Assembly: GCF_001654965.1 (NCBI RefSeq)
Contig: NZ_LXEV01000023.1
Coordinates: forward strand, 62,001-126,000
Length of the DNA stretch: 64,000 nucleotides
Source of the DNA: Proteus hauseri ATCC 700826
GTDB lineage: Bacteria > Pseudomonadota > Gammaproteobacteria > Enterobacterales > Enterobacteriaceae
Reading direction: 5' to 3'
Shown here piece by piece: positions 1-9,246 of this stretch. A program made the translations under genes and the position numbers. Below the pieces are notes generated by a model. It was given only the letters and a program-made list of their open reading frames with translations. It ran no database searches and was not told where the DNA came from. The stretch's first letter is position 1. Every line of letters starts with the position of its first letter.

Positions 1-2
1 AT

Positions 3-1040
3 TTAATTGCAATGTCTGACACTAAAACAGGACAAGTTAATGCCGAACTTTGGGCTCTTTCTCGTTATGTACGTCAGCATTCAGTATTACTTAACGCATT
101 AGAGAAAATAGAACCGCGTTCTATAATGAAAGAACTTGCTGCTATTGATCCTTGTTTTTATCAGCAATTTACTCTATTTCTCACTAATCACGGGCATCGA
201 GAATTAGATTTTGATGCATATCATCCGACTTGGTTAGATGCACCACATATTGTTTTAATACAAATTAAAGCAATGGCTGACTTAGCTGATGATAAACGAA
301 CAGAAGATCCACTTAGCAAAAAAATTCTACAATCAGAAACTGAGTTTGCTATTATTTCTGATGCTCCAGAAGAGTTACGTTTTTTCTTACAAGAGATTAT
401 TCGACTCGCGCGCGTTTATACTGCATTAGATGATTTAGAGCATTATCAAACCACACGTCTGGCCTTGCCAATGCGTAGAGGATTAAAAGCATTAGGAGAA
501 CGATTAGTTATTCGTAGTATTTTGGATGACCCAATGGATATTTATTTTGCTAATGAGCAACCTCTTGCTAACGCAATAAATACCGATGAATTAACAAATT
601 GGAATGCATTACGTTCGCATATTTATCAAAATAAAACAGGTTATTTAAAAGCTCAAGCAACGACACCACAATGGATTTATGGTGAAGAAAGTGATGATGT
701 CGTCGATACTGCTAATGGACATCTATTAAAAGGATTAGCAGGCAGTGCTGGAATTATTGAAGGTAAAGTCTATTTGGTTCATGGTCCTGAGAATTTTGCA
801 GAATTTCCGCAAAACGCTATTTTAGTAGCAAGAACCACAAACCCAGCATGGACTGCACTTTTCTATCGCGCTTCAGGCATTATTACAGAAAGTGGTGGCC
901 CATTATCACATGGGGCAGTAACAGCTCGGGAATTAGGTTTACCTGCTGTTATGGGAGTCCGTAATATATTGAATATATTAAAGAATGGACAAACAGTAAG
1001 AATAGATGGTCAAAAAGGCACTATTGATATTTTATCGTAA
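3..1040 (+). CDS. PEP-utilising phosphotransferase-like protein, C-terminal part
   Basis: The reading frame is open to the left edge, so the gene is cut by the window and position 12 is only the first visible ATG. The last ~110 residues form a PEP-utiliser mobile (swivelling) domain. It carries the phosphohistidine signature around GGPLSHGAVTARELGLPAVMG near residue 300, which in PEP synthase, PPDK and rifampicin phosphotransferase accepts phosphate on His. The preceding helical part is not distinctive. The intact protein is probably a PEP synthase-like or rifampicin-phosphotransferase-like enzyme, and the acceptor substrate cannot be told from this fragment. A hairpin with a T-rich tail follows the stop codon. 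Confidence 0.75.
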   Translation, partial: LIAMSDTKTGQVNAELWALSRYVRQHSVLLNALEKIEPRSIMKELAAIDPCFYQQFTLFLTNHGHRELDFDAYHPTWLDAPHIVLIQIKAMADLADDKRTEDPLSKKILQSETEFAIISDAPEELRFFLQEIIRLARVYTALDDLEHYQTTRLALPMRRGLKALGERLVIRSILDDPMDIYFANEQPLANAINTDELTNWNALRSHIYQNKTGYLKAQATTPQWIYGEESDDVVDTANGHLLKGLAGSAGIIEGKVYLVHGPENFAEFPQNAILVARTTNPAWTALFYRASGIITESGGPLSHGAVTARELGLPAVMGVRNILNILKNGQTVRIDGQKGTIDILS

Positions 1041-1071
1041 GAAATTAATGCCCTACCTTAATTTGTTTCAC

Positions 1072-1106
1072 AAAAGAGAGCATCTTTTTGATGCTCTCTT
1101 TATTGT
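1072..1106. terminator. Bidirectional terminator hairpin
   Basis: AAAGAGAGCAT pairs with ATGCTCTCTTT around a short T-rich loop. It lies between two convergent genes and has A/T tails on both sides. Confidence 0.8.
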
Positions 1107-1125
1107 TATTCTAGTTATTTTTACT

Positions 1126-1626
1126 TTAATTCACGATTTTATTGTTACGTTCTTTCTCTTTTAGATCTTCATGGGTATCAATATCTACTTTATGCGCAGA
1201 AGGTGCAAATAAAGCAACAAGATAACCAATTAATATAATGAAAGAGAGCAACATCATAATATTGGGTGAGTAAATTAGCGTATATGGCATTAATAATAAT
1301 GAGGCGGCAGTAAAAACAAATGAAATGGCTACTGGATATTTTATTCCGATATCTCTTATTCTCTGGGACAAAATAAGTGTAAATATGTAGATTTGGATAA
1401 TAACAAACATTGTTTCCATTAATCCAAATAGGCTAAACGAAAATTGGTAATAAAACGTACTTTGAAGAGCAAGACCTGCATCTTCTGGATAAAGTACAAT
1501 ATATCCTTGATAAAGCAGTGTTTGAATAACACCTAATAAAACTGACCAAACTAATTCTGCACCTAAAAATGATAACCTTGCTCGTTTTTTTTGCTTCCAT
1601 TGATACGATAATTTAGTTGATAGCAT
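1126..1626 (-). CDS. Unknown four-helix inner-membrane protein
   Basis: I do not recognise this 166-residue protein. It starts with a basic stretch (residues 8-17). Four hydrophobic segments follow, at about 24-47, 63-88, 96-117 and 122-141, and the tail is charged and cytoplasmic-looking (residues 148-166, rich in Lys, Glu and Asp). That layout suggests a small integral membrane protein with both ends inside. No catalytic motif is visible. A GAAGTGA sequence just upstream could serve as ribosome binding site. It is a single gene, convergent with the PEP-utilising gene and divergent from catA. Confidence 0.65.
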   Translation of the reverse strand: MLSTKLSYQWKQKKRARLSFLGAELVWSVLLGVIQTLLYQGYIVLYPEDAGLALQSTFYYQFSFSLFGLMETMFVIIQIYIFTLILSQRIRDIGIKYPVAISFVFTAASLLLMPYTLIYSPNIMMLLSFIILIGYLVALFAPSAHKVDIDTHEDLKEKERNNKIVN

Positions 1627-1750
1627 AAGTCACTTCATGATTTATTAAGTCTATTTTATCATATTACTCTATAATGCTATTTCAATCATATGAGATAAAA
1701 GTAAATTGTATTAAACTTAACAAGCTTTCAATAAAAATAAGGATTATGTG

Positions 1751-1789
1751 ATGCCCATTCAAACAACCAGAGATGCCCTTCTTCGTTAA
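1751..1789 (+). CDS. 12-codon leader peptide of catA
   Basis: A short ORF reads MPIQTTRDALLR and stops. It is preceded by TAAGGA (1738-1743) seven bases before its ATG, a good ribosome binding site. Its last four codons and its stop lie inside the 5' arm of the hairpin that hides the catA ribosome binding site. This is the layout of drug-induced translational attenuators such as those of Gram-positive cat genes and cmlA. Chloramphenicol is known to stall ribosomes preferentially when Ala, Ser or Thr is the penultimate residue. The Thr-Thr at codons 5-6 would place a stalled ribosome just before the hairpin arm. Confidence 0.6.
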   Translation: MPIQTTRDALLR

Positions 1790-1814
1790 AAAACTTTAAA
1801 TTAACAAGAAGGGC
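1775..1814 (+). promoter_or_regulatory. Attenuator hairpin sequestering the catA Shine-Dalgarno
   Basis: GCCCTTCTT plus GTTAA (1775-1789, one bulged C at 1784) is complementary to TTAAC plus AAGAAGGGC (1801-1814), with an 11-base loop. The catA ribosome binding site AAGAAGGG (1806-1813) lies wholly in the 3' arm. catA should therefore be poorly translated unless a ribosome on the leader ORF opens the stem. No T-run follows, so this is a translational rather than a transcriptional attenuator. Confidence 0.7.
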
Positions 1815-1821
1815 TTATTAA

Positions 1822-2463
1822 ATGAATTATACAAAAGTAGACTTAGAACAATGGAATAGAAAGGAACATTTCCTTCATTATCGTCATAACTTGCAATGTG
1901 GCTTTAGTTTAACAACTAAGCTAGACATTACATTATTAAAAACAATATTAACCAATAAAAATCTTAAGCTGTATCCCACATTAATTTTCTTGATAGCTAA
2001 AACAGTCAATAGCTATCCTGAGTCGAGAATGGCAATAAAAGATGATGAGCTGATTATATGGGATCAAATAAATCCTGCTTATACTCTTTTTCACCAAGAA
2101 ACAGAGACTTTTTCTGAAATTTGGAGTGAATATAGTGAAGATTGGATGACATTTTTACAACGATACGAGCAAGATTATCAGCATTACAAAGATAATTTAG
2201 CTTTATCAGCCAAGCCTCATCATCCTGAAAATCATTTTTGTATATCAATGATACCATGGGTAAGTTTTGATGGTTTTAACCTTAATATCACCAATGTTAA
2301 GGATTATTATCCCCCTATTTTTACCATGGGAAAATATTACCAAGTTGATGGTAAGATTTTATTACCATTATCAGTACAAGTACATCATGCGACTTGTGAT
2401 GGTTTCCATATGGGAAGAATGATTAACACATTGCAAGCGTTGTGTGATGGATTTGCAGGTTAA
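1822..2463 (+). CDS. catA: Type A chloramphenicol O-acetyltransferase, CatA2-like
   Basis: Transfers acetyl from acetyl-CoA to the 3-hydroxyl of chloramphenicol, giving resistance; cytoplasmic trimer. The 213-residue length is normal. The active-site block QVHHATCDGFH (about residues 187-197) contains the catalytic His and the structural Asp, and PWVSFDGFNLN (about 145-155) holds the substrate-binding Ser. The N-terminus (WNRKEHF, CGFSLTTKLDIT) recalls the type II (CatA2) branch more than the CatA1-like enzyme described from P. mirabilis. The gene stands alone, with no mobile element or resistance cassette next to it, so it looks like a resident chromosomal gene. It is preceded by a leader ORF and an SD-sequestering hairpin, which suggests chloramphenicol-inducible translation. 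Confidence 0.93.
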   Translation: MNYTKVDLEQWNRKEHFLHYRHNLQCGFSLTTKLDITLLKTILTNKNLKLYPTLIFLIAKTVNSYPESRMAIKDDELIIWDQINPAYTLFHQETETFSEIWSEYSEDWMTFLQRYEQDYQHYKDNLALSAKPHHPENHFCISMIPWVSFDGFNLNITNVKDYYPPIFTMGKYYQVDGKILLPLSVQVHHATCDGFHMGRMINTLQALCDGFAG

Positions 2464-2506
2464 TTTTGTAGAAATTAATTAAGATAATCATATATAAATC
2501 TTACTT

Positions 2507-2544
2507 AAACCACTCTTTTGTCGCTTAAATAAAAGAGTGGTTTT
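2507..2544. terminator. Bidirectional terminator after catA
   Basis: AAACCACTCTTTT pairs with AAAAGAGTGGTTTT. It lies between the converging catA and hydrolase genes. Confidence 0.85.
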
Positions 2545-2607
2545 ATTGTAATATAAGAACTTCTGTATGATTTACCGAAATTCCCATTAGAAAATACTAT
2601 AGTTAAT

Positions 2608-3600
2608 TTATCTAACTTGTTTATTTATCCATTTAATATCAGCATTACTGAATTGAATGCTACTCTCTTTAGTAGTATCGGTATCAAGTAAAATTTTCTC
2701 TTTAATTAGTTTAGATACAGGAACAATGATATTAAAGTGATCGCCGTATTTGATATTGTATATTTTTAATGGAATGTCATTCACCATCGCAACTTCTCGA
2801 ATTTCATTAAATTCATCCCAAAAATAACCACGGCCTTCAAAATAAAAGGTTGGGCTTTTTATAGATTTAATATAACGATATACTGAGCGGACATTAAATT
2901 CTTCTTTATTATTCTCGTCAAATGGTAATTCAACAATCATGTTTCCTGCTGCTCGTAATTCAAGATCAGGTATTCCACCTAATGAAAAGATAGCTCTAAA
3001 TTTATCACTATATTCACTTGCCAATAATGCACGGGTTCCGCCAGTACTGTGCCCTACAACGTAGATACGTTTAGGATCAATATACTCAAGAGAAGCTAGA
3101 TATTCTCTTGCTGATTCTAAATCTTCAATTTCACCATAAAACATTTCATAACGACCGGGATTAGTATTTTCTCCACGGAATGAAGGTATCATTAATACCA
3201 TATTTGGATCACGGAAAGTTGCACCCGTTTGGTCATTATCAGCAGGTTTGGGTTGCCAGAAATAATCATCGCCACCTATTCCACCATAACCGCCATTTAA
3301 CCAGATAACAGCAGGCAATTTAATACTTTTATTTTCTGGTGGAGGTGTTAGATATGCAAACATATCCCCTGCCTTTGCAGGATATTTAATAATATTAAAT
3401 ATTTCTGGTGGCGCTTCCCAAGGTGGATCAATATTATCAAAACTATCATTCACAATATTAGTTTTAAAGCGCTGATGTGCTTCAAACAAAGTTTCATCAC
3501 GCACTTCTATTTTAGCATTTGCAGAAAATACGCTTGAGCATAAAAGCGAAAACACCACTACGCGAGCGATTTGCAGGTAACTTTTTTTATTTATATCCAT
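2608..3600 (-). CDS. Exported alpha/beta hydrolase (prolyl oligopeptidase/dienelactone hydrolase type)
   Basis: The 330-residue protein begins with a Sec signal peptide (basic start, hydrophobic stretch, ANA-type cleavage near residue 29). It is probably periplasmic or secreted. The nucleophile elbow GHSTGG sits near residue 183, and a late GDHFNI near residue 287 offers the catalytic His. An oxyanion-hole-like segment WLNGGYGG lies around residue 100. The fold is that of S9-like peptidases and esterases, and the substrate is unknown. It stands alone between catA and ahpF with terminators on both sides. It could be a peptidase, a carboxylesterase or an inactive relative, and sequence alone does not decide. 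Confidence 0.75.
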   Translation of the reverse strand: MDINKKSYLQIARVVVFSLLCSSVFSANAKIEVRDETLFEAHQRFKTNIVNDSFDNIDPPWEAPPEIFNIIKYPAKAGDMFAYLTPPPENKSIKLPAVIWLNGGYGGIGGDDYFWQPKPADNDQTGATFRDPNMVLMIPSFRGENTNPGRYEMFYGEIEDLESAREYLASLEYIDPKRIYVVGHSTGGTRALLASEYSDKFRAIFSLGGIPDLELRAAGNMIVELPFDENNKEEFNVRSVYRYIKSIKSPTFYFEGRGYFWDEFNEIREVAMVNDIPLKIYNIKYGDHFNIIVPVSKLIKEKILLDTDTTKESSIQFSNADIKWINKQVR

Positions 3601-3710
3601 TTAAACATCTCTATGATTAACGACCAGAAAGGATGATAGCACAGAGTGTTTTATAACGATGAGTATAACTTTTTACTGAATTGGATTTATGAATTATTCA
3701 TTTTATGTAC

Positions 3711-3740
3711 AAAAAAGGCATCTTAAAAAAGACGCCTTTC
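3711..3740. terminator. Terminator downstream of ahpF
   Basis: AAAGGCATC and GACGCCTTT form a stem with A-rich and T-rich flanks, just past the ahpF stop codon. Confidence 0.7.
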
Positions 3741-3770
3741 TGTATAACATATTGATTATTTTAGATTTAC

Positions 3771-5336
3771 TTATTTTGCAGTGGTGCGAATTAAGTAATC
3801 AAAGGCGCTGAGTGAGGCTTTAGCACCTTCTCCTGCTGCAATAATGATTTGCTTGTAAGGCACTGTTGTACAATCACCCGCTGCAAATACACCTTTAATA
3901 TTCGTTTCACCACGAGCATCAACAATAATTTCGCCCATTTTATTACGCTCAACAGTGCCTTCTAGCCACTGTGTATTAGGTAATAAACCAATTTGAACGA
4001 AAATACCCGCTAAAGCGATATCATGCATAGAATCATTAGTGCGATCTTTATATTTAAGTCCTGTTAATTTAGTACCATCACCATACACTTCTGTTGTTTG
4101 TGCATTTAAAATGATTTCAACATTACTTAAGCTACGCAGTTTTTTCTGTAATACGGCATCTGCTCTCATTTCTGGCGCAAACTCTAATACAGTGACATGC
4201 TCTACTAAGCCAGCTAAATCGATAGCGGCTTCAACTCCTGAGTTACCACCACCAATAACAGCTACTCTTTTGCCTTTAAATAATGGACCATCGCAGTGTG
4301 GGCAATAAGTTACACCACGAGTACGATACTCATTTTCGCCGGGAACATTCATGTTTCTCCAACGAGCACCTGTTGCAATAATTAAGCTACGCGTTTTTAG
4401 TGTCGCACCCGATGCAGTTTCAATTTGGTGTAAATCACCTTCTGAAACCCCCGGGATCAAACGACTCACAGTTTGGCTATCAATTACATCGACTTGATAA
4501 TCGTCAACATGCGCTTTTAATGCACCTGCAAGTTTAGCACCTTCTGTTTTTGGTACTGAAATATAGTTTTCAATATCAACAGTATCAAGAACTTGCCCAC
4601 CAAAACGCTCACCGATAAGACCGGTATTTAAGCCTTTACGCGCTGAATAAACTGCTGCTGATGCACCTGCTGGACCGCTACCAACAATAAGAACATCAAA
4701 AACATCTTTCTTATTTAAAGCCTCGGCAGCACGTTTTTCTGCATTACTATCTACTTTGTTAACGATATCAGCGAGTGTCATACGACCCTGACCAAACTCG
4801 TTACCATTTAAGAATACAGCAGGAACGCCCATCACATTACGTTCCTGAATTTCATTTTGGAACATGCCTCCGTCAATCGCAGTGTGTGTGATTTTCGGAT
4901 TTAAAATCGCCATTAAGTTTAATGCCTGAACAACATCTGGGCAGTTATGACAAGAGAGCGAATAATAGGTTTCGAAATGAAACTCACCGTCTAACTGACG
5001 AATTTGTTCAAGTAAATCTTGCGCTTCTTTAGATGGATGACCACCTGTTTGCAGTAATGCTAAGACCAACGATGTAAATTCATGCCCTAGTGGTGAACCT
5101 GCAAAACGAACACCTGTTTCTTTCCCTGGATTGGTGATAAGAAAAGATGGTTTACGCACATTGGCGCTATTGTCTTCACGATAAGTCATTTTATCGGATA
5201 ATATTTCGATCTCTTTTAATAGAGATTGAATTTCAACAGAATGTTTGCTGTCATCTAATGTTGCTACTAACTCAACTGGCTGGGTTAATCGTTCTAAATA
5301 AGCTTTCAGCTGAGCTTTTAAATTATTATCTAACAT
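3771..5336 (-). CDS. ahpF: Alkyl hydroperoxide reductase subunit F
   Basis: Flavoprotein disulfide reductase that passes electrons from NADH to AhpC. At 521 residues it equals the E. coli length. The N-terminal double thioredoxin-fold domain carries the relay dithiol CHNC (about residues 129-132). A second block is thioredoxin-reductase-like: FAD motif GSGPAGA near 217, redox pair CPHC near 345-348, NADH motif GGGNSG near 360, and C-terminal FAD motif FAAGDC near 477. It follows ahpC on the same strand. The 70-base gap contains a hairpin, which probably lowers ahpF expression relative to ahpC, as is typical for this pair. Confidence 0.98.
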   Translation of the reverse strand: MLDNNLKAQLKAYLERLTQPVELVATLDDSKHSVEIQSLLKEIEILSDKMTYREDNSANVRKPSFLITNPGKETGVRFAGSPLGHEFTSLVLALLQTGGHPSKEAQDLLEQIRQLDGEFHFETYYSLSCHNCPDVVQALNLMAILNPKITHTAIDGGMFQNEIQERNVMGVPAVFLNGNEFGQGRMTLADIVNKVDSNAEKRAAEALNKKDVFDVLIVGSGPAGASAAVYSARKGLNTGLIGERFGGQVLDTVDIENYISVPKTEGAKLAGALKAHVDDYQVDVIDSQTVSRLIPGVSEGDLHQIETASGATLKTRSLIIATGARWRNMNVPGENEYRTRGVTYCPHCDGPLFKGKRVAVIGGGNSGVEAAIDLAGLVEHVTVLEFAPEMRADAVLQKKLRSLSNVEIILNAQTTEVYGDGTKLTGLKYKDRTNDSMHDIALAGIFVQIGLLPNTQWLEGTVERNKMGEIIVDARGETNIKGVFAAGDCTTVPYKQIIIAAGEGAKASLSAFDYLIRTTAK

Positions 5337-5354
5337 TTTTGCACCCTCAATAAA

Positions 5355-5376
5355 ATCGGGTGCCGAAACACCCGAT
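5355..5376 (-). terminator. Intercistronic hairpin between ahpC and ahpF
   Basis: ATCGGGTG pairs perfectly with CACCCGAT around a 6-base loop. In the transcribed direction (minus) a short T-containing stretch follows. It looks like a partial terminator or mRNA-stabilising stem that sets the ahpC:ahpF ratio. Confidence 0.6.
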
Positions 5377-5406
5377 AAACAACTTTTTTAGTGGCTTAAT
5401 TCTTTT

Positions 5407-5970
5407 TTAGATTTTACCAACTAAATCCAGTGATGGAGCTAAAGTTGCATCACCTTCTTTCCATTTGGCTGGGCAAACTTCGCCTGGATGGCTAGCTACA
5501 TATTGAGCAGCTTTAACTTTACGCAGCAAATCTGATGCATCACGACCAATACCTTCAGCAGTGATTTCAATTGCTTGAATAATACCTTGTGGGTCAACAA
5601 CAAAAGTACCGCGGTCTGCAAGACCTTCGTTTTCACGCATATTTTCGAAGTTACGAGTTAATGCACCTGTTGGATCGCCAATCATGCCATATTTGATTTT
5701 GCCAATAGTTTCTGAGCTGCTATGCCATGCTTTATGAGTAAAATGAGTGTCTGTAGAAACAGAAAATATTTCTACACCCATTTTTTGAAATTCATCATAA
5801 TGATCAGCTAAATCACCTAACTCAGTTGGGCAAACAAAGGTAAAATCTGCTGGATAGAAGAAGAAAATGCTCCATTTGCCTTCGACGTCCTTTTCAGTCA
5901 CTTCTACGAATTGACCGTCTTTAAATGCCATGTTTTTGAATGGTTTGATTGGGGTATTGATTAAAGACAT
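5407..5970 (-). CDS. ahpC: Alkyl hydroperoxide reductase subunit C (2-Cys peroxiredoxin)
   Basis: Reduces H2O2, organic peroxides and peroxynitrite in the cytoplasm, and is recycled by AhpF. It has 187 residues, the standard length. The peroxidatic Cys47 lies in FTFVCPTE and the resolving Cys (about 166) in EVCPAKW. A strong AGGAGGAAA ribosome binding site precedes the ATG. It is the first gene of ahpCF. Its upstream region (5971-6222) has several ATAG/CTAT half-sites that could be OxyR contacts, but I cannot define a convincing operator by eye. Confidence 0.98.
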   Translation of the reverse strand: MSLINTPIKPFKNMAFKDGQFVEVTEKDVEGKWSIFFFYPADFTFVCPTELGDLADHYDEFQKMGVEIFSVSTDTHFTHKAWHSSSETIGKIKYGMIGDPTGALTRNFENMRENEGLADRGTFVVDPQGIIQAIEITAEGIGRDASDLLRKVKAAQYVASHPGEVCPAKWKEGDATLAPSLDLVGKI

Positions 5971-6222
5971 TGTATTTCCTCCTGTTTGGTATGAGCCTAA
6001 TGTACCTATTCCATTTGGTAATAGCTAATACATTCCCGCTATCGTATCAATAGGTTTTGCCTAATGAGTTGAAGAAATTGATAGAGACAAGTTAACAATA
6101 TGTGGCGGGTAACGCATATCAATCATAAAAGACAATTTATTCATTGAGCTGATAAATTCAAGTAATTATCTTGACCAATGTTATAAATCAATTACGGCAA
6201 TAAAAAATATAATTTATTGATT

Positions 6223-6846
6223 TTATTTTGCTTTTTTAATAATTGTATATGTACACTCAAATGCGGATTTTTGAATACGATAAATATCTTGGCTATCAGT
6301 AGTGGATTGAACAACGGCATCACCTGATTGAAAACGTTGTAGCTCTCCCCAAGGCGCTTTCATAACAAAAGCAGGTGTTGAATCAGGCACAATAAAATAA
6401 TTCATTTCAACACCTTTAGGGATAAATGGCTGATATTGATTCGTGTTAGAATTTATCTTTGCTTTGCTCTGTTCAACGGCATTGTAACGTTGAGCAAACT
6501 TCTCTTTTCTTACTAAAATTTCTTCATTACCTGTTTCTGGGCAAATATTTTGTACAACCCAGTCACCTTGTTTCGCTGGTGCAGAAATAGTTTCAACCCC
6601 TTCACCTTTAATAACAGTGGTAATAACTTCACCTTCTTGAGCCTGTCGAGCTAATACTGGCTTTGTTTTTATAGCTAATCCTGTGATGCCTGTTTGTTGT
6701 GCTTGAGCGAAATATTCGACACGCTCTTTTTGTGGCAGAATTGAAAGATCATTAGCAAAAGAGGTTATTGGCAGTAAAACTGTTGTTAGTAGTAATAGTG
6801 TTAGTAGTAATGTTTTCAGTAAGTTGGTGTGCGTGCATAGAAGCAT
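6223..6846 (-). CDS. Exported protein of unknown function
   Basis: I do not recognise this 207-residue protein. A long hydrophobic N-terminus (residues 10-28, Leu-rich) ends at SFAND, a good signal-peptidase I site near residue 31, so the mature protein is probably periplasmic. Two Cys remain in the mature part (near 107 and 198) and could form a disulfide. The body is mixed alpha/beta with no motif I can name. No strong ribosome binding site precedes this ATG. The gene stands alone upstream of ahpC, with 250 bases between them. Confidence 0.6.
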   Translation of the reverse strand: MLLCTHTNLLKTLLLTLLLLTTVLLPITSFANDLSILPQKERVEYFAQAQQTGITGLAIKTKPVLARQAQEGEVITTVIKGEGVETISAPAKQGDWVVQNICPETGNEEILVRKEKFAQRYNAVEQSKAKINSNTNQYQPFIPKGVEMNYFIVPDSTPAFVMKAPWGELQRFQSGDAVVQSTTDSQDIYRIQKSAFECTYTIIKKAK

Positions 6847-7022
6847 AATTTATTACTCAGTCAATGATAATATATTGCTACATTATTCTTTATTATTGGT
6901 TACGCTGATTTGCAATATTATGACAAGAATAAAAACATTAGCATCTGAAAAATCAGTCATCTATCTTACTGCGACTCAAAATTTCGAGGATTATCACAAC
7001 TTGGGCAATATGGGATGAAATC

Positions 7023-7062
7023 ATGAAAAAAAAGTACCGATCTACACAGTAGACCGGTATTA
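7023..7062 (-). terminator. Terminator of the porin gene
   Basis: On the minus strand ACCGGTCTAC pairs with GTAGATCGGT and is followed by a run of eight T. It sits just past the porin stop codon. Confidence 0.85.
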
Positions 7063-7077
7063 ATAACGGTATCAGAA

Positions 7078-8583
7078 TTAAAAGAAATATTTAAAACGAA
7101 CTCTTGCACCATAGCGATCTTTGTCGCCACTCTCTACATTAATGTCATCTTTGCCATCAATGTGAGAATAATAAGCACCTAAGTAAGTTTTAAAATTATC
7201 CATACCTAAAATATTAGGGAGTTCATAAGAGGCAAAAACAGTATTGATGTTATATTTTCCAGGGTTAATTGTGAGATAACTATCATTGCTGCCTATTACT
7301 TTTTTATCATAAGCCTTGATATCGTTATGCGCATAAATATAACCTAGTTGGAATTTTTGCCATAAAACGTTTCCTCCAATAGAGAAATCATTCTCATTTT
7401 TGGCATCAAGATAGGCTGTACTTAAATTAGCCACAATTCCATTAATAGGATCTTCTGAAAGTGTGTCCCACTTTAAAGTAAGACCATAGCCAGTACGGCG
7501 TGATTGGTCTTGAAAATTACCGTCTGCATCTTCATAACCATAAGCATTAGTGATAACGTTACCATCTACAGCCGCAGCAATAGTAAAATTATCTTTTTGC
7601 CATGCCACCACTGGGCGCATATAAATAACATTCTTACGATTATCAAGTTTGCGCCCGTGATACTCACTATCTTTAAAAACAGAAGTGCCATCTTCAACTA
7701 GCGCATTAAGCTCAAAATACCAATTATCGTATTGAGTATTTACCATCATGCTACCGCCGTCACTACTACGGCCTCGCCCTTCTTTCATCATATATATATA
7801 ACCGAAACCATCACCATATAAATCATTGGCGGTATTACCTGAATATTCAACAAAGGTATCTTGGTTTAACGGGAACATATCATAAGCTTCATAACGCCCA
7901 ATTTTATATTGCCATTTATCGCGTTGACCAAAATAAAACACAGCATCATCAAGATTCATTTTTCCGGTCATATCAGCCATTGGTTGAGCACTAAATCCAG
8001 CATAATTGCCATTTTGTAACTCTCGCTCACCATCAACACCGATTAATATGCGTCCATTAAGGCTCCATTTTTCACTATCAGAAAATTCTTTTTGGTTTCC
8101 TGGCATTGAACGCATTGATGTTAACTGACCTTTTTTACTTGCAGCGTCGATATTATATTCAACGTCTCCATATAATTTAAGATTTCCCCAATCTGTATTG
8201 GTAGAAAAAAGACCTTGGCTTTCTTTATTCGAAGATGTCGATACTTGTTGTTGCCCTAATTCATCTAGCCTTGTTTGGGTTTGTGTTGCTTTCGCTTGCG
8301 TATCTTCAGATTGCTGTTCTAATACAGCGATCCTCTGCTCCATATTGTTTGATGAATTATTTTCTAACTGAATCAATTTACCTGAGCCTGTACCAGACAT
8401 AATAAGTTGTTCAAGATGAGCCGCTTTTTTTTCAGCAACAGCAGCTCTTGCTTCAGCATTGGCCGCTCGTTGCTCAAGTGCATTTAATCTTGCTTCAATT
8501 GCGCTCATATCTGTTTGAGCATACGCAGACAGCGGTATTGTTAAGACTAAACCAATAGCTAGCGATAATGACTTCATTTTCAT
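7078..8583 (-). CDS. Carbohydrate porin, RafY-like with N-terminal coiled coil
   Basis: Outer-membrane sugar channel of 501 residues. The signal peptide is cut after AYA (about residue 22). Residues 25-62 form an Ala/Glu-rich coiled coil (IEARLNALEQRAANAEARAA) much like the start of sucrose porin ScrY. A second heptad-rich stretch lies near 80-110. From about 130 the sequence alternates like beta strands and ends in RFKYFF, the terminal aromatic typical of Bam-assembled barrels. The barrel resembles RafY-type glycoporins more than LamB; this assignment is from memory. No sugar uptake genes lie next to it, so the substrate is unknown. Palindromic elements upstream may be operators. Confidence 0.75.
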   Translation of the reverse strand: MKMKSLSLAIGLVLTIPLSAYAQTDMSAIEARLNALEQRAANAEARAAVAEKKAAHLEQLIMSGTGSGKLIQLENNSSNNMEQRIAVLEQQSEDTQAKATQTQTRLDELGQQQVSTSSNKESQGLFSTNTDWGNLKLYGDVEYNIDAASKKGQLTSMRSMPGNQKEFSDSEKWSLNGRILIGVDGERELQNGNYAGFSAQPMADMTGKMNLDDAVFYFGQRDKWQYKIGRYEAYDMFPLNQDTFVEYSGNTANDLYGDGFGYIYMMKEGRGRSSDGGSMMVNTQYDNWYFELNALVEDGTSVFKDSEYHGRKLDNRKNVIYMRPVVAWQKDNFTIAAAVDGNVITNAYGYEDADGNFQDQSRRTGYGLTLKWDTLSEDPINGIVANLSTAYLDAKNENDFSIGGNVLWQKFQLGYIYAHNDIKAYDKKVIGSNDSYLTINPGKYNINTVFASYELPNILGMDNFKTYLGAYYSHIDGKDDINVESGDKDRYGARVRFKYFF

Positions 8584-8639
8584 TCAAATATTCCTAAAAT
8601 CAGCAAAGTGGACTTAAATTGGCATAACGATACTCAGAG

Positions 8640-8653
8640 CACTCAATTGAGTG
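8640..8653. promoter_or_regulatory. Palindrome upstream of the porin gene
   Basis: CACTCAATTGAGTG is a perfect 14-bp palindrome 57 bases upstream of the porin ATG, well placed for an operator. The cognate regulator is unknown. Confidence 0.4.
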
Positions 8654-9075
8654 ACCTATTGCTTTAATTGATGGAATTATTATTATGATTTTCTCTTCTG
8701 TACTTTTCACCTTAGTATCAGATAGTTATTCACATCTTGCTCTCTTCATTAAGCAGTTAAAAAATGATTACGCCACATAAAGCTTGTTATCCAAATTAAA
8801 TAAGTACACTTATTCTCGCTTAAGTGCTTTTTAACAAGCCCTATTTAAAGGTGTTCTGTTTTTAATGCTTCTTCTGAGTTTAGTTCTGGTTTGTGTTTTC
8901 TATTTTTATTAGTTATAGAAATGATTTGTATAAAGTAGTCGTTAATATGGAACATTTCCATAGCCAATTTTATTTTTTTTGATGTGAGTTCAATAACTGA
9001 GGATAAATTACATGGTCATACATCTTAAAGTGATGAATATGTATTTGAATAAGAGAATTTAGCGCAGGCATTTAT

Positions 9076-9109
9076 ATGTAGTTAAAAATGAAATGTAGTT
9101 AAAAATGAA
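9076..9109. repeat. 17-bp perfect tandem duplication
   Basis: ATGTAGTTAAAAATGAA occurs twice head to tail in noncoding DNA. No function is evident. Confidence 0.8.
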
Positions 9110-9246
9110 GTGACCGTTGGCTTTTGCAATTGAAAAACTCGTTTTAGTCACGATTTTTAACTAGATACCAGATTGAGGCGAGGTTGTTACAGCAAAGATT
9201 AAAAATTGACAGAGGTCATTAGATTATAACCTCCGTCTATCTATCA

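Larger units (their letters stand above)
8584..9246. other. Long intergenic region with inverted repeats, no gene seen
   Basis: I see no convincing ORF. The stretch holds a perfect 14-bp palindrome (8640-8653), an IR AATAAGT-AC-ACTTATT (8799-8814) nested inside a GCTTGTTA...TAACAAGC pair (8782-8839), and a perfect 17-bp tandem duplication (9076-9109). The first part is probably the promoter region of the porin gene. Confidence 0.5.

Noticed and set aside
1700-2470. Mobile resistance cassette carrying catA
   Set aside because: No integrase, transposase, attC-like site or insertion-sequence ends are visible; the gene has the same low GC as its surroundings.
5971-6110. OxyR operator upstream of ahpC
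   Set aside because: ATAG/CTAT half-sites occur but not with a spacing I can defend by eye; mentioned only as a possibility.
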